Below are positions 1-10,288 of a DNA stretch of 64,000 bases, piece by piece; position 1 is the first letter of the stretch, and the number at the start of each line of letters is the position of its first letter. The notes under the pieces were generated by a model. The model saw only the letters and a list, made by a program, of their open reading frames with translations, searched no databases and had not been told where the DNA came from. The position numbers and the translations under genes were made by a program. Origin of the DNA: Deltaproteobacteria bacterium (GTDB lineage: Bacteria; Desulfobacterota; Desulfobacteria; Desulfobacterales; Desulfobacteraceae); assembly GCA_013151635.1 (NCBI GenBank), contig JAADHV010000097.1:1-64000 (forward strand), given 5' to 3'.

Positions 1-462
1 TTCAACTTGCGGGGAAAAAGCAGCTTTCAAAGGTTCTTGTTTTTTATATTTTTTTTCAAGATTCAGAATAAAACTTGAATCCGACTTATTGAATCCGGAC
101 CGGACATATCCATAAGGACGGCTGCTGGTTAAAATAACAGCGACCACATTGCCCTGTAAATTTTCAATGGCAATATGGCTGATCACAGACTTTTCTTTTC
201 CCGTTATTTTAAACCCTTTTTTTAATTTTACATTTTTTAATGCAACCAGGATCTCTTTTTTTTCAACCTGAATGACTTTAACAGGAATGATCCGTGTCAT
301 AAAAAATTTAACAGACAAAGGATCATTCAGTATTTGTATTTCATTCATTACTGCCTGGTTTGCCGCTGCAATATGCGGCAAAAAAAAGGATAAAAGGATT
401 GATATGGCCAAGGCTTGCCCTAAGTTAAATAACTTGCCTGATTTATAGTTTGATTCTATCAT
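1..462 (-). CDS. Hypothetical secreted protein, possibly AMIN-like domain (partial, runs off left edge)
   Basis: Reverse-strand frame open from ATG at 462 (MIESNYKSGKLFNLGQALAISILLSFFLPHIAAANQ...) to window edge; N-terminal signal-peptide-like segment. Confidence 0.6.
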   Translation of the reverse strand, partial: MIESNYKSGKLFNLGQALAISILLSFFLPHIAAANQAVMNEIQILNDPLSVKFFMTRIIPVKVIQVEKKEILVALKNVKLKKGFKITGKEKSVISHIAIENLQGNVVAVILTSSRPYGYVRSGFNKSDSSFILNLEKKYKKQEPLKAAFSPQVE

Positions 463-698
463 AACCTTTACTTTGCTTTGTGGATTTATATCGTTTTATG
501 ATCCAATTCCAAGATGCCATATCTTAAAAAATAAGCAAGTAGTATGCCATATCACAATAATCTGTATTTATAATAACAGATCAACCCTGGGAATTAAAGC
601 ATTGATTCAAGATGGAAGGATTTGGCGTGCAAGTAAGTGCTGGATACAGGCAACCAGCAGGTTATGGAAACGTCAATTAAATGACGCATGATAAAAAG

Positions 699-1763
699 TC
701 AAAAAAAAGGGCCCTGGCTTTCCGGCACTATATTCATCTTTTTTATTTTTTCCACAAGAGTGGTTCTATTCATTTTTAAAAGTTCCGCAGCCCTGGCTTT
801 TACCCATCCGGTTTCATCAAGGGCATGGCGTATCAAGGAGCTTTGATATTGATCCACAGCTTGATTAAATCCGATGCCGTTATTAAAAACCGACGCTACA
901 GAAGCACAAGTGTTTTGAGAAGAGTTATTGGTAATATATTCCGGCAGGTCATGAAGTTCAATTGTCCGGCCTTCAACAAGGACCGATATTCTTTCAATTA
1001 AATTTTCAAGTTCACGGATATTTCCAGGCCAGTCATAACTGAGTAAAGCTTTTTTGATGCTCTCGGAAAAAATTTTCACCTGATAGCCCTTGACCCTTTT
1101 GGAAAGGCTGTTCTGGAAATAATCGGCTAAAGACAGGATATCCTCTTTCCGTTCACGCAACGGAAGAATATGGATGGGAATAACGTTAAGACGGTAATAG
1201 AGGTCTTCCCTGAACAAGCCCTCTTTAATTGCCCGGGGCAAATCTTTATTGGTTGCAGAAATCACCCTTATATCCACTTCAATGGTTGTGGTGCCGCCAA
1301 CCCGCTCAAACCGCCTTTCCTGTATCGCTCTTAATAATTTCACCTGCAGTTCAGGACTCATATCACCGATCTCATCCAGGAAAATCGTTCCCTTATCTGC
1401 AATTTCAAACCGCCCGGTCCTGGACCGATGGGCACCTGTGAAAGCCCCTTTTTCATGTCCGAACAATTCACTTTCCAAAAGTTCGCCGGGAATGGCACCG
1501 CAATTGATGACAACCATGGGGCCGTTTTGCCGTGAACTGTTGTTATGAATGGCTTTTGCAATCAATTCCTTGCCCGTACCGCTTTCTCCTGTAATCAGTA
1601 CGGAAGAATCTGATTTTGATACTTTTCTTGCCATATCAAGGACTTTTATCAATCCCTTGCTGCCACCTGCTATCCCGGCCCGGTTAAATTCCGTCTTTTC
1701 AGGCTCTGGAGCATGGTTGATCCCGGCTTCTTCTTTTACAGCAGATGTCGGGGCAACTATCAT
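699..1763 (-). CDS. Sigma-54-dependent transcriptional activator (AAA+ plus Fis-type HTH, no receiver domain)
   Basis: Walker A GESGTGKE, GAFTGA motif, Walker B-like IFLDEIGD, C-terminal Fis-like HTH (ARAAELLKMNRTTLVEKIKKM). Confidence 0.93.
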   Translation of the reverse strand: MIVAPTSAVKEEAGINHAPEPEKTEFNRAGIAGGSKGLIKVLDMARKVSKSDSSVLITGESGTGKELIAKAIHNNSSRQNGPMVVINCGAIPGELLESELFGHEKGAFTGAHRSRTGRFEIADKGTIFLDEIGDMSPELQVKLLRAIQERRFERVGGTTTIEVDIRVISATNKDLPRAIKEGLFREDLYYRLNVIPIHILPLRERKEDILSLADYFQNSLSKRVKGYQVKIFSESIKKALLSYDWPGNIRELENLIERISVLVEGRTIELHDLPEYITNNSSQNTCASVASVFNNGIGFNQAVDQYQSSLIRHALDETGWVKARAAELLKMNRTTLVEKIKKMNIVPESQGPFF

Positions 1764-2140
1764 TTTAAAATCTTTTCAAGCTTGTCAGAGATTGCTTCGG
1801 CAGTAAACGGTTTGACAACATAATTTGAAACACCTGCCTGAACCGCCTCTATAACATTTTGTTTTTGAGCTTCAGCTGTAACCATTAAAAAAGGGGTACC
1901 TTTATATGCATCGCTTGCACGAACTTTTTTTAAAAGCTCAAGGCCGGTCATTTTAGGCATATTCCAGTCTGATATAATCAGGTCTATACTCTGCCCTTCC
2001 AGTACTTCCCAGGCAGATGTACCATCATCAGCTTCCACAAGATTTTTAAAGCCAAGCTGTTTTAAAATATTCTTTAGAATCCTGCGCATGGTAGCAAAAT
2101 CGTCAACAATCAAAATCTTGATGGATGTGTCCATTGCCAC
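1760..2140 (-). CDS. cheY: CheY-like single-domain response regulator
   Basis: IKILIVDDFATMRRILKNILKQLG...LIISDWNMPKMTGLELL...KPF. Confidence 0.93.
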   Translation of the reverse strand: MAMDTSIKILIVDDFATMRRILKNILKQLGFKNLVEADDGTSAWEVLEGQSIDLIISDWNMPKMTGLELLKKVRASDAYKGTPFLMVTAEAQKQNVIEAVQAGVSNYVVKPFTAEAISDKLEKILK

Positions 2141-2173
2141 ATTTTCCTCCTTTAGTTGATTAAGACTCGCTTT

Positions 2174-2635
2174 CTATCTTTCAAAACACACCTCAATTGT
2201 AAAATCTCCATCGGCAGTATTAAAAGGGATCGCAATTTTCGGGCCTTCAGTATAGTGGATGATACTATGTTTTCTTCCGGTTATAACAGAAGGGATAGCG
2301 GCTTTAAATACCTTGCCGATCTCTTCAAGTTCACGTCTTGCCTGGCCTGAAATCATGTTTGTCAGCTCTCCCACGGCATCGGCTATCTCATTGTTCAATT
2401 CACTCATGGTTTCGCCAAACATATTTGACACAATTTTCAGGATACATTTTTCTTCAAAGGTCACTGAAATTGTGCCGTTAGCAACCCCTGTAAGCCCTAA
2501 AACCCCCGACACATCACCAACTGCCACATTGTCACTTTTTAAATAAGGTTTACCGGCATCCACAGTCATGAACGCCATGGTTTCCAAGACATTAATGGTT
2601 GCATTGATAAAAGGGTTTACAAGCCTAACATCCAT
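2174..2635 (-). CDS. cheX: Chemotaxis phosphatase CheX
   Basis: CheX/FliY-like helix motif with E-N: GELTNMISGQARRELEE. Confidence 0.85.
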   Translation of the reverse strand: MDVRLVNPFINATINVLETMAFMTVDAGKPYLKSDNVAVGDVSGVLGLTGVANGTISVTFEEKCILKIVSNMFGETMSELNNEIADAVGELTNMISGQARRELEEIGKVFKAAIPSVITGRKHSIIHYTEGPKIAIPFNTADGDFTIEVCFER

Positions 2636-2668
2636 AATACATACCTTTTAATCGCATCAAATTGAGAC

Positions 2669-3022
2669 TCAGACGGAATCATCCATACTATTATAATGCA
2701 CAATATTTTTAAGATGAGAATATGTATCCACATCCATGGAGTCAAATACTATTCCCATGCCGTTATCAGTAATCCTGACAACGGTTCCCTTCATCAACAA
2801 TTCAATTTTATCTATCGTACCTGTAAGACAAACCTTGATTGAGCATTTTGTTCCGGAAGGAAATTTTTTATCCGTACTTATAAATATCCCTTTAAGGCTT
2901 AAATCCCTGGAACTTCCTTTGCAATTAATTTCTTTTCCATTGACTTCAAGCAGTATCTGGATTGCCGTTGTAAACCCGACCCTGGAATGCTTACGTCTTT
3001 CATCATTGTTGGAGACTGCCAT
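2669..3022 (-). CDS. PilZ domain protein
   Basis: N-terminal ERRKHSRVGFTTAIQI and following D-S-GI pattern typical of PilZ. Confidence 0.8.
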   Translation of the reverse strand: MAVSNNDERRKHSRVGFTTAIQILLEVNGKEINCKGSSRDLSLKGIFISTDKKFPSGTKCSIKVCLTGTIDKIELLMKGTVVRITDNGMGIVFDSMDVDTYSHLKNIVHYNSMDDSV

Positions 3023-3103
3023 GGTAATTTTACCCCATGCATTTTCTTTTCATGCTTTTAATTTTAAAACAAAATAACACATTTCAAACCAAGGCTCAAC
3101 CCA

Positions 3104-4636
3104 TTAAAAATCATCCGGCAACTTGTGATCCGCAACTTTTAAAAACGCGTTTACAACTTCAGGATCGAACTGTGTGCCGATGTTCTCCTTTATGATATCA
3201 ATCACTTTAGTTCTTTCCATCCTTTTTCTGTATGCCCTGTCCGATGCCATGGCATCAAAGGAATCAGCAACACATAAAATCCTTGCAAGTTTCGGGATTT
3301 TGTCACCCTTTAATCCATCTGGGTAGCCTTTACCGTCAAACCGTTCATGGTGATGCCTTATAATCTCCATTTCACGGCCCCAAAGCCCTACTTTACTTAT
3401 AATATCAGCGCCGATAACAGGATGTTCCTTGATCTTCTCATATTCCTCATCCGACAACCGGCCCGGTTTTAAAAGGATGTCATCACGGATGCCTATTTTC
3501 CCGATATCATGAAGGCTTCCTGCAAACTTTATGTTACTAAGTTCTTCTGCTGTACAACCCATTTCCTCAGCAATCGTATGTGCGTACTTTGCAACTCTTT
3601 CAGAATGTTTTCTTGTATACAGGTCTCTTACCTCAAGTGCTGTTACAAATGATTGCAGCGTTGAAAAAAGGTTATCAACAATAACCTCATACAAACCGAT
3701 ATTCTCAATAGCAGAGGCAGCCTTCTGGGCGATAAAACTCATATAATAAATATCTTTTTCATTGAATAACTTATCTTCCCTGAACGAAAAAGCACTCGCA
3801 ACCCCAAAAATTTCATCACGGATTTTCAACGGCACGACCATCAGTGACCGGACAATATCATCTAAACGGTCATTTTTCCCTGACCCGGAAATCAGGCAGG
3901 GGTTGTTATCCTCACTTAGCACTTCAAGGATAAAGTCATTGGCAGCTTTTGAGAGTTCTTTTCCAAACAATGAGCGGACAGTTTCATTTTCAATACCGCA
4001 GTCTGAGCTGGCAAGTAAAACCAATGACTTATCCTGGTCCGAATAGATATGGAAAAAGGCCTTATCCGCCTTTAATTCGTCCACACCCAGGTCAGCTATT
4101 TTATTAAAAATACCGGAAGATGAATCTGTTGAAGAAAAATTCTCCATTACCCGGTTCAATGTGTTGACTTCTTCAACTTTACCCAGCAATTCATTATTCA
4201 ATTTTTTCAGCCGTTCCTGCCGTTCCACCTCTTCTTTTAAAATTAAATTCTCAATAAACAACTCGCGTTCCCGCAAAATTCTTCTGAGTGTTAATTCCAT
4301 CTGCTCAAGGTTAACCGGTTTTATCAGGTAATCAACAACACCGTTTTTTAATGTCTGTATGGAATTTTCCAGCGAAGGGTATCCTGTCATCACAACGACA
4401 GGAAGGGTGCTCTCTTTTTCCCTGATCTTTTCAGCCAGCTCCAGGCCATCCATCATCGGCATATTAATATCAGTAAACACACATTCGACTTTTACCCTTT
4501 TTAAAACTTCAAGGGCTTCAATCCCGTTGCCAGCAGTATAAACTTCATAACCCTTTCTCTGGAAATATCCTTCGCTCACATCAAGAATACCTTCCTCATC
4601 ATCAACAACTAAAATTTTGATCGGGTCGTTTCTCAT
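3104..4636 (-). CDS. Response regulator with GAF and HD-GYP phosphodiesterase domains
   Basis: REC (KILVVDDEEGILD), GAF-like middle, HD-GYP (LHDIGKIGIRDDILLKPGRL...HHHERFDGKGYPDGL). Confidence 0.93.
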   Translation of the reverse strand: MRNDPIKILVVDDEEGILDVSEGYFQRKGYEVYTAGNGIEALEVLKRVKVECVFTDINMPMMDGLELAEKIREKESTLPVVVMTGYPSLENSIQTLKNGVVDYLIKPVNLEQMELTLRRILRERELFIENLILKEEVERQERLKKLNNELLGKVEEVNTLNRVMENFSSTDSSSGIFNKIADLGVDELKADKAFFHIYSDQDKSLVLLASSDCGIENETVRSLFGKELSKAANDFILEVLSEDNNPCLISGSGKNDRLDDIVRSLMVVPLKIRDEIFGVASAFSFREDKLFNEKDIYYMSFIAQKAASAIENIGLYEVIVDNLFSTLQSFVTALEVRDLYTRKHSERVAKYAHTIAEEMGCTAEELSNIKFAGSLHDIGKIGIRDDILLKPGRLSDEEYEKIKEHPVIGADIISKVGLWGREMEIIRHHHERFDGKGYPDGLKGDKIPKLARILCVADSFDAMASDRAYRKRMERTKVIDIIKENIGTQFDPEVVNAFLKVADHKLPDDF

Positions 4637-4793
4637 CTTTAAATTAATGCCGGCCTTCTTTACAATATAAAAATTTTATCCCCCAAATGTATCTTAAACC
4701 TTTTATTTTATCAACAAAAATCAAAAGATTGCCCGCACCTTGTTAACAAATGAATATAGTTCGTAAAAAATTAATAATCTCAAAACTATATTC

Positions 4794-4822
4794 TTGACAC
4801 GTAATATATATAAGAATATTAT
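4794..4822 (+). promoter_or_regulatory. Putative sigma-70 promoter of the lrp-lysA unit
   Basis: TTGACA (4794-4799), 17-bp spacer, TATTAT (4817-4822), upstream of ATG 4867. Confidence 0.6.
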
Positions 4823-4866
4823 ACTTCTAAAGAAAATTTAAAACCACAAAACATAAAGGTTAGAAA

Positions 4867-5328
4867 ATGGATAATACCGACCTTCAAATACTGCAAATTT
4901 TACAAAAAAAAGCCCGTGTACCCAATGTAGAAGTTGCCAGGAATATCGGGATGGCCCCGTCTGCAGTATTGGAACGAATCAAAAAGCTTGAGGCCAAAGG
5001 TGTGATCGAGGGATATGAAGTCCGTCTTAACCCGGATATGTTCCATTGTTCAATGATTGCTTTTATCCATATCAAGGTGGAAGACCCGGTCAGACTCAAA
5101 GACACGGGCATCATGCTTTCAAAAATCGAGCAGATCCAGGAAGTTCATTACCTTGCAGGAAAGGACTGCCTTATGGTCAAACTGCGCGTGTCAAACAACA
5201 AAGAGCTTGAGACCGTTTTAAGAACAAAGATTGCAAATCTTGACGGCGTCAAGGATACCAAAACCTTTATCGCCCTTTCCACTTATAAGGAAAGCGCCAA
5301 AATCATGTTGCCGGAAACCCTCAAATAA
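4867..5328 (+). CDS. Lrp/AsnC family transcriptional regulator
   Basis: AsnC HTH (MDNTDLQILQILQKKARVPNVEVARNIGMAPSAVLERIKKLE) and RAM-like C-terminus. Confidence 0.92.
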   Translation: MDNTDLQILQILQKKARVPNVEVARNIGMAPSAVLERIKKLEAKGVIEGYEVRLNPDMFHCSMIAFIHIKVEDPVRLKDTGIMLSKIEQIQEVHYLAGKDCLMVKLRVSNNKELETVLRTKIANLDGVKDTKTFIALSTYKESAKIMLPETLK

Positions 5329-5339
5329 GGATTTTTATC

Positions 5340-6608
5340 ATGCCCATGTCAGATTCATACCATAAAAGGCTGTCTGAAATTCTACCGCAGGTTGTTGATA
5401 CATTTGGAACGCCTTTCCACATTTATGATGAAAAAGGGATAAAAAAGACATGCCGCAGACTAATTGCCGCATTTAAAGAAATTGACGGCTTCAAAGAATT
5501 TTTTGCCGTCAAAGCCCTGCCAAACCCCTCAATAATGAAAATCATGCAGGAAATCGGGTTTGGATTTGACTGCAGCTCCACGCCGGAAATCCAATTATCA
5601 AGGCAGATCGGCAGTTTTAAAAACGATATCATGTTCACATCAAACAACACCAGCCTTTCCCAGTTTGAAACCGCACAGAAAAAAGGAGGCTGTATCCTGA
5701 ACCTGGACGATATCTCCCTGATTTCAAAATTAAAAGATATTCCTGACCTTATCTGTTTCAGATACAATCCAGGCCCCCGGCGGAAAGGCAATAATATTAT
5801 CGGGAATCCTGTTGAATCAAAATACGGTGTCAGCCATAACCAAATCATTGATGCTTACAGCCAGTCATCAGGCCTTGGGGTTAAACGGTTCGGTATTCAC
5901 ACCATGCTGGCATCCAATGAACTGAACTACGAATATATGGTTGAAACCACAAGGATGCTCCTGGATATTGTTGATATGATATGTGAAAAACTTAATATAA
6001 CCTTTGAATTCATCAATATCGGCGGTGGACTTGGCATCCCTTACAAACCCGATGAAAAACCTTTTAACCTTGATTTCATGGCCACTGAAGTCGGCCAGCT
6101 TTTCCGGAAATTTAAAAAACAAAACGGCTGGCTTCCCAAACTATACATGGAAAGCGGCCGCTATATCACAGGCCCCCACGGCGTTCTTGTCACAAAAGTG
6201 ATTAACCATAAAAACATTTACAGAAAATATGTCGGCGTGGACGCTTCCATGTCAGCCCTCATGCGGCCCGGCATGTATGACGCTTACCACCACATTCATA
6301 TCCACGGCAAGGAAAACGCAGGTAACTTGGAAAAAGTAGATGTAGTGGGTGCGTTATGTGAAAATATAGATAAATTTGCCGTCCAGAGAGAACTGCCCGC
6401 AACTATTGAAGGCGATATTTTAGTCATCCACGACACCGGGGCTCATGGGCATGCCATGGGGTTTAACTACAACGGCCACCTGAGGCCAAAGGAGCTGCTA
6501 TTGAAAGAAGATTCAAGCGTAGAGCTGATCAGGAGAGCCGAAACCATAGAAGATTATTTTTCTACACTCAACTTTGAACCTGAAACTTTATTTCCCAATA
6601 AGCAATAA
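5340..6608 (+). CDS. lysA: Diaminopimelate decarboxylase family protein (fold III PLP decarboxylase)
   Basis: FFAVKALPNPSIMKI PLP-lysine region, FINIGGGLGIPY, ESGRYITGPHG; 12 bp after lrp. Confidence 0.85.
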   Translation: MPMSDSYHKRLSEILPQVVDTFGTPFHIYDEKGIKKTCRRLIAAFKEIDGFKEFFAVKALPNPSIMKIMQEIGFGFDCSSTPEIQLSRQIGSFKNDIMFTSNNTSLSQFETAQKKGGCILNLDDISLISKLKDIPDLICFRYNPGPRRKGNNIIGNPVESKYGVSHNQIIDAYSQSSGLGVKRFGIHTMLASNELNYEYMVETTRMLLDIVDMICEKLNITFEFINIGGGLGIPYKPDEKPFNLDFMATEVGQLFRKFKKQNGWLPKLYMESGRYITGPHGVLVTKVINHKNIYRKYVGVDASMSALMRPGMYDAYHHIHIHGKENAGNLEKVDVVGALCENIDKFAVQRELPATIEGDILVIHDTGAHGHAMGFNYNGHLRPKELLLKEDSSVELIRRAETIEDYFSTLNFEPETLFPNKQ

Positions 6609-6612
6609 AATC

Positions 6613-6927
6613 ATGAAATACTGCATAGTACTTACAACATGCCCCAATGATGAAGAAGCAGACAAGCTTGCTTTACAACTAATTCATGAAAAACTTGCAG
6701 CCTGTGTTCAGTTAAGCCCCATAAAAAGTTATTACAGATGGAAAAATGAGCAGCATATTGATACTGAAATCAGGCTGCTCATAAAAACAAAATCCAAGCT
6801 GTATGAATCAGTTGAACAATTCATTAAAAAACACCATAGTTACGACGTCCCCCAAATCGTTCAACTGCCCGTAACGGACGGTTCAGATGAATACCTTGAC
6901 TGGATTGATGAAAATACAATCAAATAA
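6613..6927 (+). CDS. cutA: CutA1 divalent cation tolerance protein
   Basis: CIVLTTCPNDEEADKLALQLIHEKLAACVQL...SYYRWKNE...YDVPQIVQLP; ATG at 6613 rather than the track start. Confidence 0.92.
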   Translation: MKYCIVLTTCPNDEEADKLALQLIHEKLAACVQLSPIKSYYRWKNEQHIDTEIRLLIKTKSKLYESVEQFIKKHHSYDVPQIVQLPVTDGSDEYLDWIDENTIK

Positions 6928-6955
6928 CCAAGACCGGAAAAGCTGATACTCCTGT

Positions 6956-7438
6956 TCAATCTGAAAGTTTCAAGGCAAGCGTGGCAACCCTTTCTCCTAA
7001 TTTATTTGCATTTTCATTTATTTTATCATCAGGAGCACCTGAACAGGCAACGCCGTAATGTCCCGTGGCTGACAGAGGATCGCCTGTTATAACCATGCCA
7101 TATATCAGAAGGGCCTGGATAATTGACATCATGGTGGTCTCTTTTCCACCGGTGGGATCGCCTGATGTGGCAAATGCAGCCCCGATTTTTCCATCCATCT
7201 TTCTACGGGTACCGACAAAATCATCCAATACGGCTTTTAATTGTGCTGCCATGGTTCCAAAATAAACAGGGGAGCCTGCAATGACTCCACCTGCTTCAAT
7301 AAAGTCCTCTTTTGTAACTTCCTGTGTATTTTTTAATACACCCTGGACGCCCTCGACACTGTCAACACCCTCAAGAATGGCCCGGGCAAGCTTCCTTGTG
7401 TTTCCACCCTTTGAATAATAAAGAACAAGAACTTTCAT
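6956..7438 (-). CDS. Flavodoxin/WrbA-type NAD(P)H:quinone oxidoreductase-like flavoprotein
   Basis: MKVLVLYYSKGGNTRKLARAI FMN-binding loop, GSPVYFGTMAAQLKAVLDDF; start at 7438. Confidence 0.85.
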   Translation of the reverse strand: MKVLVLYYSKGGNTRKLARAILEGVDSVEGVQGVLKNTQEVTKEDFIEAGGVIAGSPVYFGTMAAQLKAVLDDFVGTRRKMDGKIGAAFATSGDPTGGKETTMMSIIQALLIYGMVITGDPLSATGHYGVACSGAPDDKINENANKLGERVATLALKLSD

Positions 7439-7477
7439 ATATCCCCCTTTTAAAATTTTAAAATAAGACATTGAGTC

Positions 7478-7729
7478 TTAACACCTGCATGAATCTTTTG
7501 ACAAGCCAAAAGATGAATCCATTGAAATGGATGTCTCCTTGCAATATTTCTTTTTCAAATATTCACCAAAAGATATTAACAGGTCTGCAATTTTTTCAAT
7601 AGTTTTAAATTGCCTCCCCTGCCGGCCTGATCTGGCAAGTTTTAATAATCTAACCATTTCCGCTTCTTCCTCAAAGGCATGCCGGCGTTCTTTTACCAGC
7701 ATTTCTAACAGGGTTGGATTTGGTATCAT
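7478..7729 (-). CDS. Conserved hypothetical small protein
   Basis: 83-aa ORF in tight series between MocR and flavodoxin genes, same strand. Confidence 0.6.
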   Translation of the reverse strand: MIPNPTLLEMLVKERRHAFEEEAEMVRLLKLARSGRQGRQFKTIEKIADLLISFGEYLKKKYCKETSISMDSSFGLSKDSCRC

Positions 7730-7753
7730 CGTATATGCCTCCTTTACATATGC

Positions 7754-9301
7754 CTATTGGAAATTTCCCAAACCGCTCAAGCCTGAATCTCCCGGCGCTC
7801 GCCGCAATAGTTCTTTTATCGCCTCTGCAAGGATTTCAATACCTTCTTCAATTTCATCCTTGTCCGTACAGGCCCAGCTCAACCTGAAAGATTTTACAAA
7901 CCGCTGATCCATATCAAACAAAGGGCCCGGCAAAAAATTAATCCCCTTGTCTATGGCAGATAACAGCAATGCAATGCTGGAATATCCTTCCGGAAGGGTT
8001 ACCCAGAGGGAAAAACCACCTTTCGGAAATGTCCAGTTCACCCCTTTGGGCATCAATTGTTTTAAACATTCCAGCATTGTATTTCTTCGGTCAAGATAAA
8101 TTTTTCTAATGCGGCTCAGGTGTTCATCATACCTTCCTGACTGGAAAGACTTTAATGCAATTCCCTGCATTAAGGGCGGGCATGAATGGTCCACCAGCCT
8201 TTTTAATTTTGTAAAAGCACGAATATTCACGGCAGAACTGATCATCCAGCCTACCCTTAATCCCGTCATTAATGATTTTGACAAAGAAGATATAATGATT
8301 GTCTGTTCGCTGCCAAGAGAATTTAAAAAACTTTTCAAGCTTGAACCTTCAAGCCTTATATCCTGAAATATTTCATCGGCAAGAATCATGGCTTTGTTTT
8401 TCCTGGCCCATTTAACCAGGTATTCATGACGTTCGGGCGCCATATCCGTTGCCATTGGATTATGAAATTCAGGGCACACATACAAAAGAAAAGAATGGCC
8501 TGCAAAATAATCCAGGTATTCCGGAACAGGCCCGGATTCGTCTCGTTGTATTGTGTCAACCCAGTTGCCATGAGCGGAAAATGTTTCCGTGATTCCCCGG
8601 AAACAGGGCGCCTCACAGATAATATTATATTTTTTCACAGCCGAATACATCGCTACAAGGGTTGCGGCCTGCTGAGATCCGTTCGTTATCAATACCTGGT
8701 CAGGCATAATATGAACCCCTTTTTTTGCGTACCTGGATGCAATTTCCTGCCTGAGTTCAATAAGCCCCTGGGAATCGCCACTTGTTATATATTTTTCCTG
8801 ATCGTCTTTTAGCGCATCTTTGACAAGCGTCTCAAAAAAACCCGGCTCATGAAGTCCGGGGTCTGGAACCCCTTTGCCAAAACTTATAAGGCCAGGCTGC
8901 CGGGCAAGCCCCATAAGCTCCAAAAGGCCTTCTGATATACCCCTTCTTAATTGCTGGGCAGCAAATTTTAATTCCGGCCTTGCATGCACGCTTCCGAATC
9001 CGTTAAAATTTCCCTGAATTTGATCCATGGAATTTTTTTTTTCACGGCTCTCCTTGCTTTCGAAATCCTCAATAAAAGTCCCTCTGCCCACATGGCATTT
9101 TGTAAAACCCTGTTTGGAAAGATCCTCCAATGCCCTTCTTATGGTGGCCTGGGTAACGCCTACTTTTTTGGCAAAAGCTGTAACTGAGGGCAGCTTATCC
9201 CCAGGCTTGAGTTCCTTGTCAAAGATGGCCTGCTTTACCCGGTCCCTTATTTGAACATATAATGGACTGTCTGCCTTTTTATCGATTTCAATCTTAATCA
9301 T
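7754..9301 (-). CDS. MocR/GntR family regulator with aminotransferase-like domain
   Basis: GntR wHTH (SPLYVQIRDRVKQAIFDKELKPGDKLPSVTAFAKKVGVTQATIRRALEDL) plus class I aminotransferase domain with SSLSKSLMTGLRVGW. Confidence 0.93.
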   Translation of the reverse strand: MIKIEIDKKADSPLYVQIRDRVKQAIFDKELKPGDKLPSVTAFAKKVGVTQATIRRALEDLSKQGFTKCHVGRGTFIEDFESKESREKKNSMDQIQGNFNGFGSVHARPELKFAAQQLRRGISEGLLELMGLARQPGLISFGKGVPDPGLHEPGFFETLVKDALKDDQEKYITSGDSQGLIELRQEIASRYAKKGVHIMPDQVLITNGSQQAATLVAMYSAVKKYNIICEAPCFRGITETFSAHGNWVDTIQRDESGPVPEYLDYFAGHSFLLYVCPEFHNPMATDMAPERHEYLVKWARKNKAMILADEIFQDIRLEGSSLKSFLNSLGSEQTIIISSLSKSLMTGLRVGWMISSAVNIRAFTKLKRLVDHSCPPLMQGIALKSFQSGRYDEHLSRIRKIYLDRRNTMLECLKQLMPKGVNWTFPKGGFSLWVTLPEGYSSIALLLSAIDKGINFLPGPLFDMDQRFVKSFRLSWACTDKDEIEEGIEILAEAIKELLRRAPGDSGLSGLGNFQ

Positions 9302-9318
9302 GGTGCCTCCTTAGAATC

Positions 9319-9350
9319 AATATAGTATTAATATAGTATTAATATATTTT
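9319..9350. repeat. Tandem 11-bp repeat AATATAGTATT (2 copies plus partial), candidate operator
   Basis: AATATAGTATT|AATATAGTATT|AATATATTTT directly upstream of the MocR start codon. Confidence 0.6.
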
Positions 9351-9511
9351 AGTCAATAAAAAAATGGATCTTGCCCTGTTTATTTTTCCTTAGTATAATT
9401 AATAAAATATCAAATATTGTACATGGCACTGCCTGGCGCAACCATGGGCAAAGACAAAATTAAATTATAAATACCTGACAGAAATTTTATTTTCAACCAC
9501 CGGTAATTCTT

Positions 9512-10288
9512 ATGAATATACTGATTTTTAAAATTAATTTAATTCTAATTATTTCTTTCGTCCTCACTTGCCCCTTGAATGCTTTTTGCGATAATGCGCT
9601 TACCGCAGACGATCTTGTCTATCTGACTGAAAATTTTCCTCCACACAATTATATAAAAGATGGCCGCCTTGTTGGTGCTTCCGTGGAAATACTTGAAATG
9701 ATCTGGAAAAAACTTGGGTCTTTAAAAACAAAAAACGACATTAAGTTAATTCCATGGGCAAGGGCAATAAAAAGAATGAAAAACGAGCCCAATATCGTAT
9801 TGTTCGGCATGGGATTTTCTGTTGACCGGATCAAAAAATTCCATTGGGTTGGGCCCTACTATACCCACTCACTATCCTTAATCGCAAAAAAAGAAGAAAA
9901 AATTAAAATAAATGCTCTGGAAGACGCAAAAATGTTCCTGATCGGCGTTGTCCGGGAAGATGTGGGCCATCAGATGTTAATTAACCTTCATTTCCAGGCG
10001 TCAAACCTTGACCTGTCCAGCGACATTGACGTCTTATTTAATAAACTCAAATACGATAGATTCAATTTGATATGCTATGTTGAACCGGCATTTTTTAAAT
10101 ATATGGACAAGCACAACCTTAACAAAGATCTTTTTGAACCCGTTTTCCAGGTGTCCGATATGAGATCAGGGTTTGGATTCAGTAAAGAAATCCCTGGTTA
10201 TTTGATCCTGAAATTCCAAAAAGCACTTGATGAATTAAAAAATAACAAATCCATCAATAAAATTCTAAAAAAATATAAAATGGAATAG
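9512..10288 (+). CDS. Periplasmic substrate-binding protein, family 3-like
   Basis: Signal peptide; LTENFPPHNYIKDGRLVGASVEILEMIWKKLG...IKLIPWARAI. Confidence 0.8.
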   Translation: MNILIFKINLILIISFVLTCPLNAFCDNALTADDLVYLTENFPPHNYIKDGRLVGASVEILEMIWKKLGSLKTKNDIKLIPWARAIKRMKNEPNIVLFGMGFSVDRIKKFHWVGPYYTHSLSLIAKKEEKIKINALEDAKMFLIGVVREDVGHQMLINLHFQASNLDLSSDIDVLFNKLKYDRFNLICYVEPAFFKYMDKHNLNKDLFEPVFQVSDMRSGFGFSKEIPGYLILKFQKALDELKNNKSINKILKKYKME

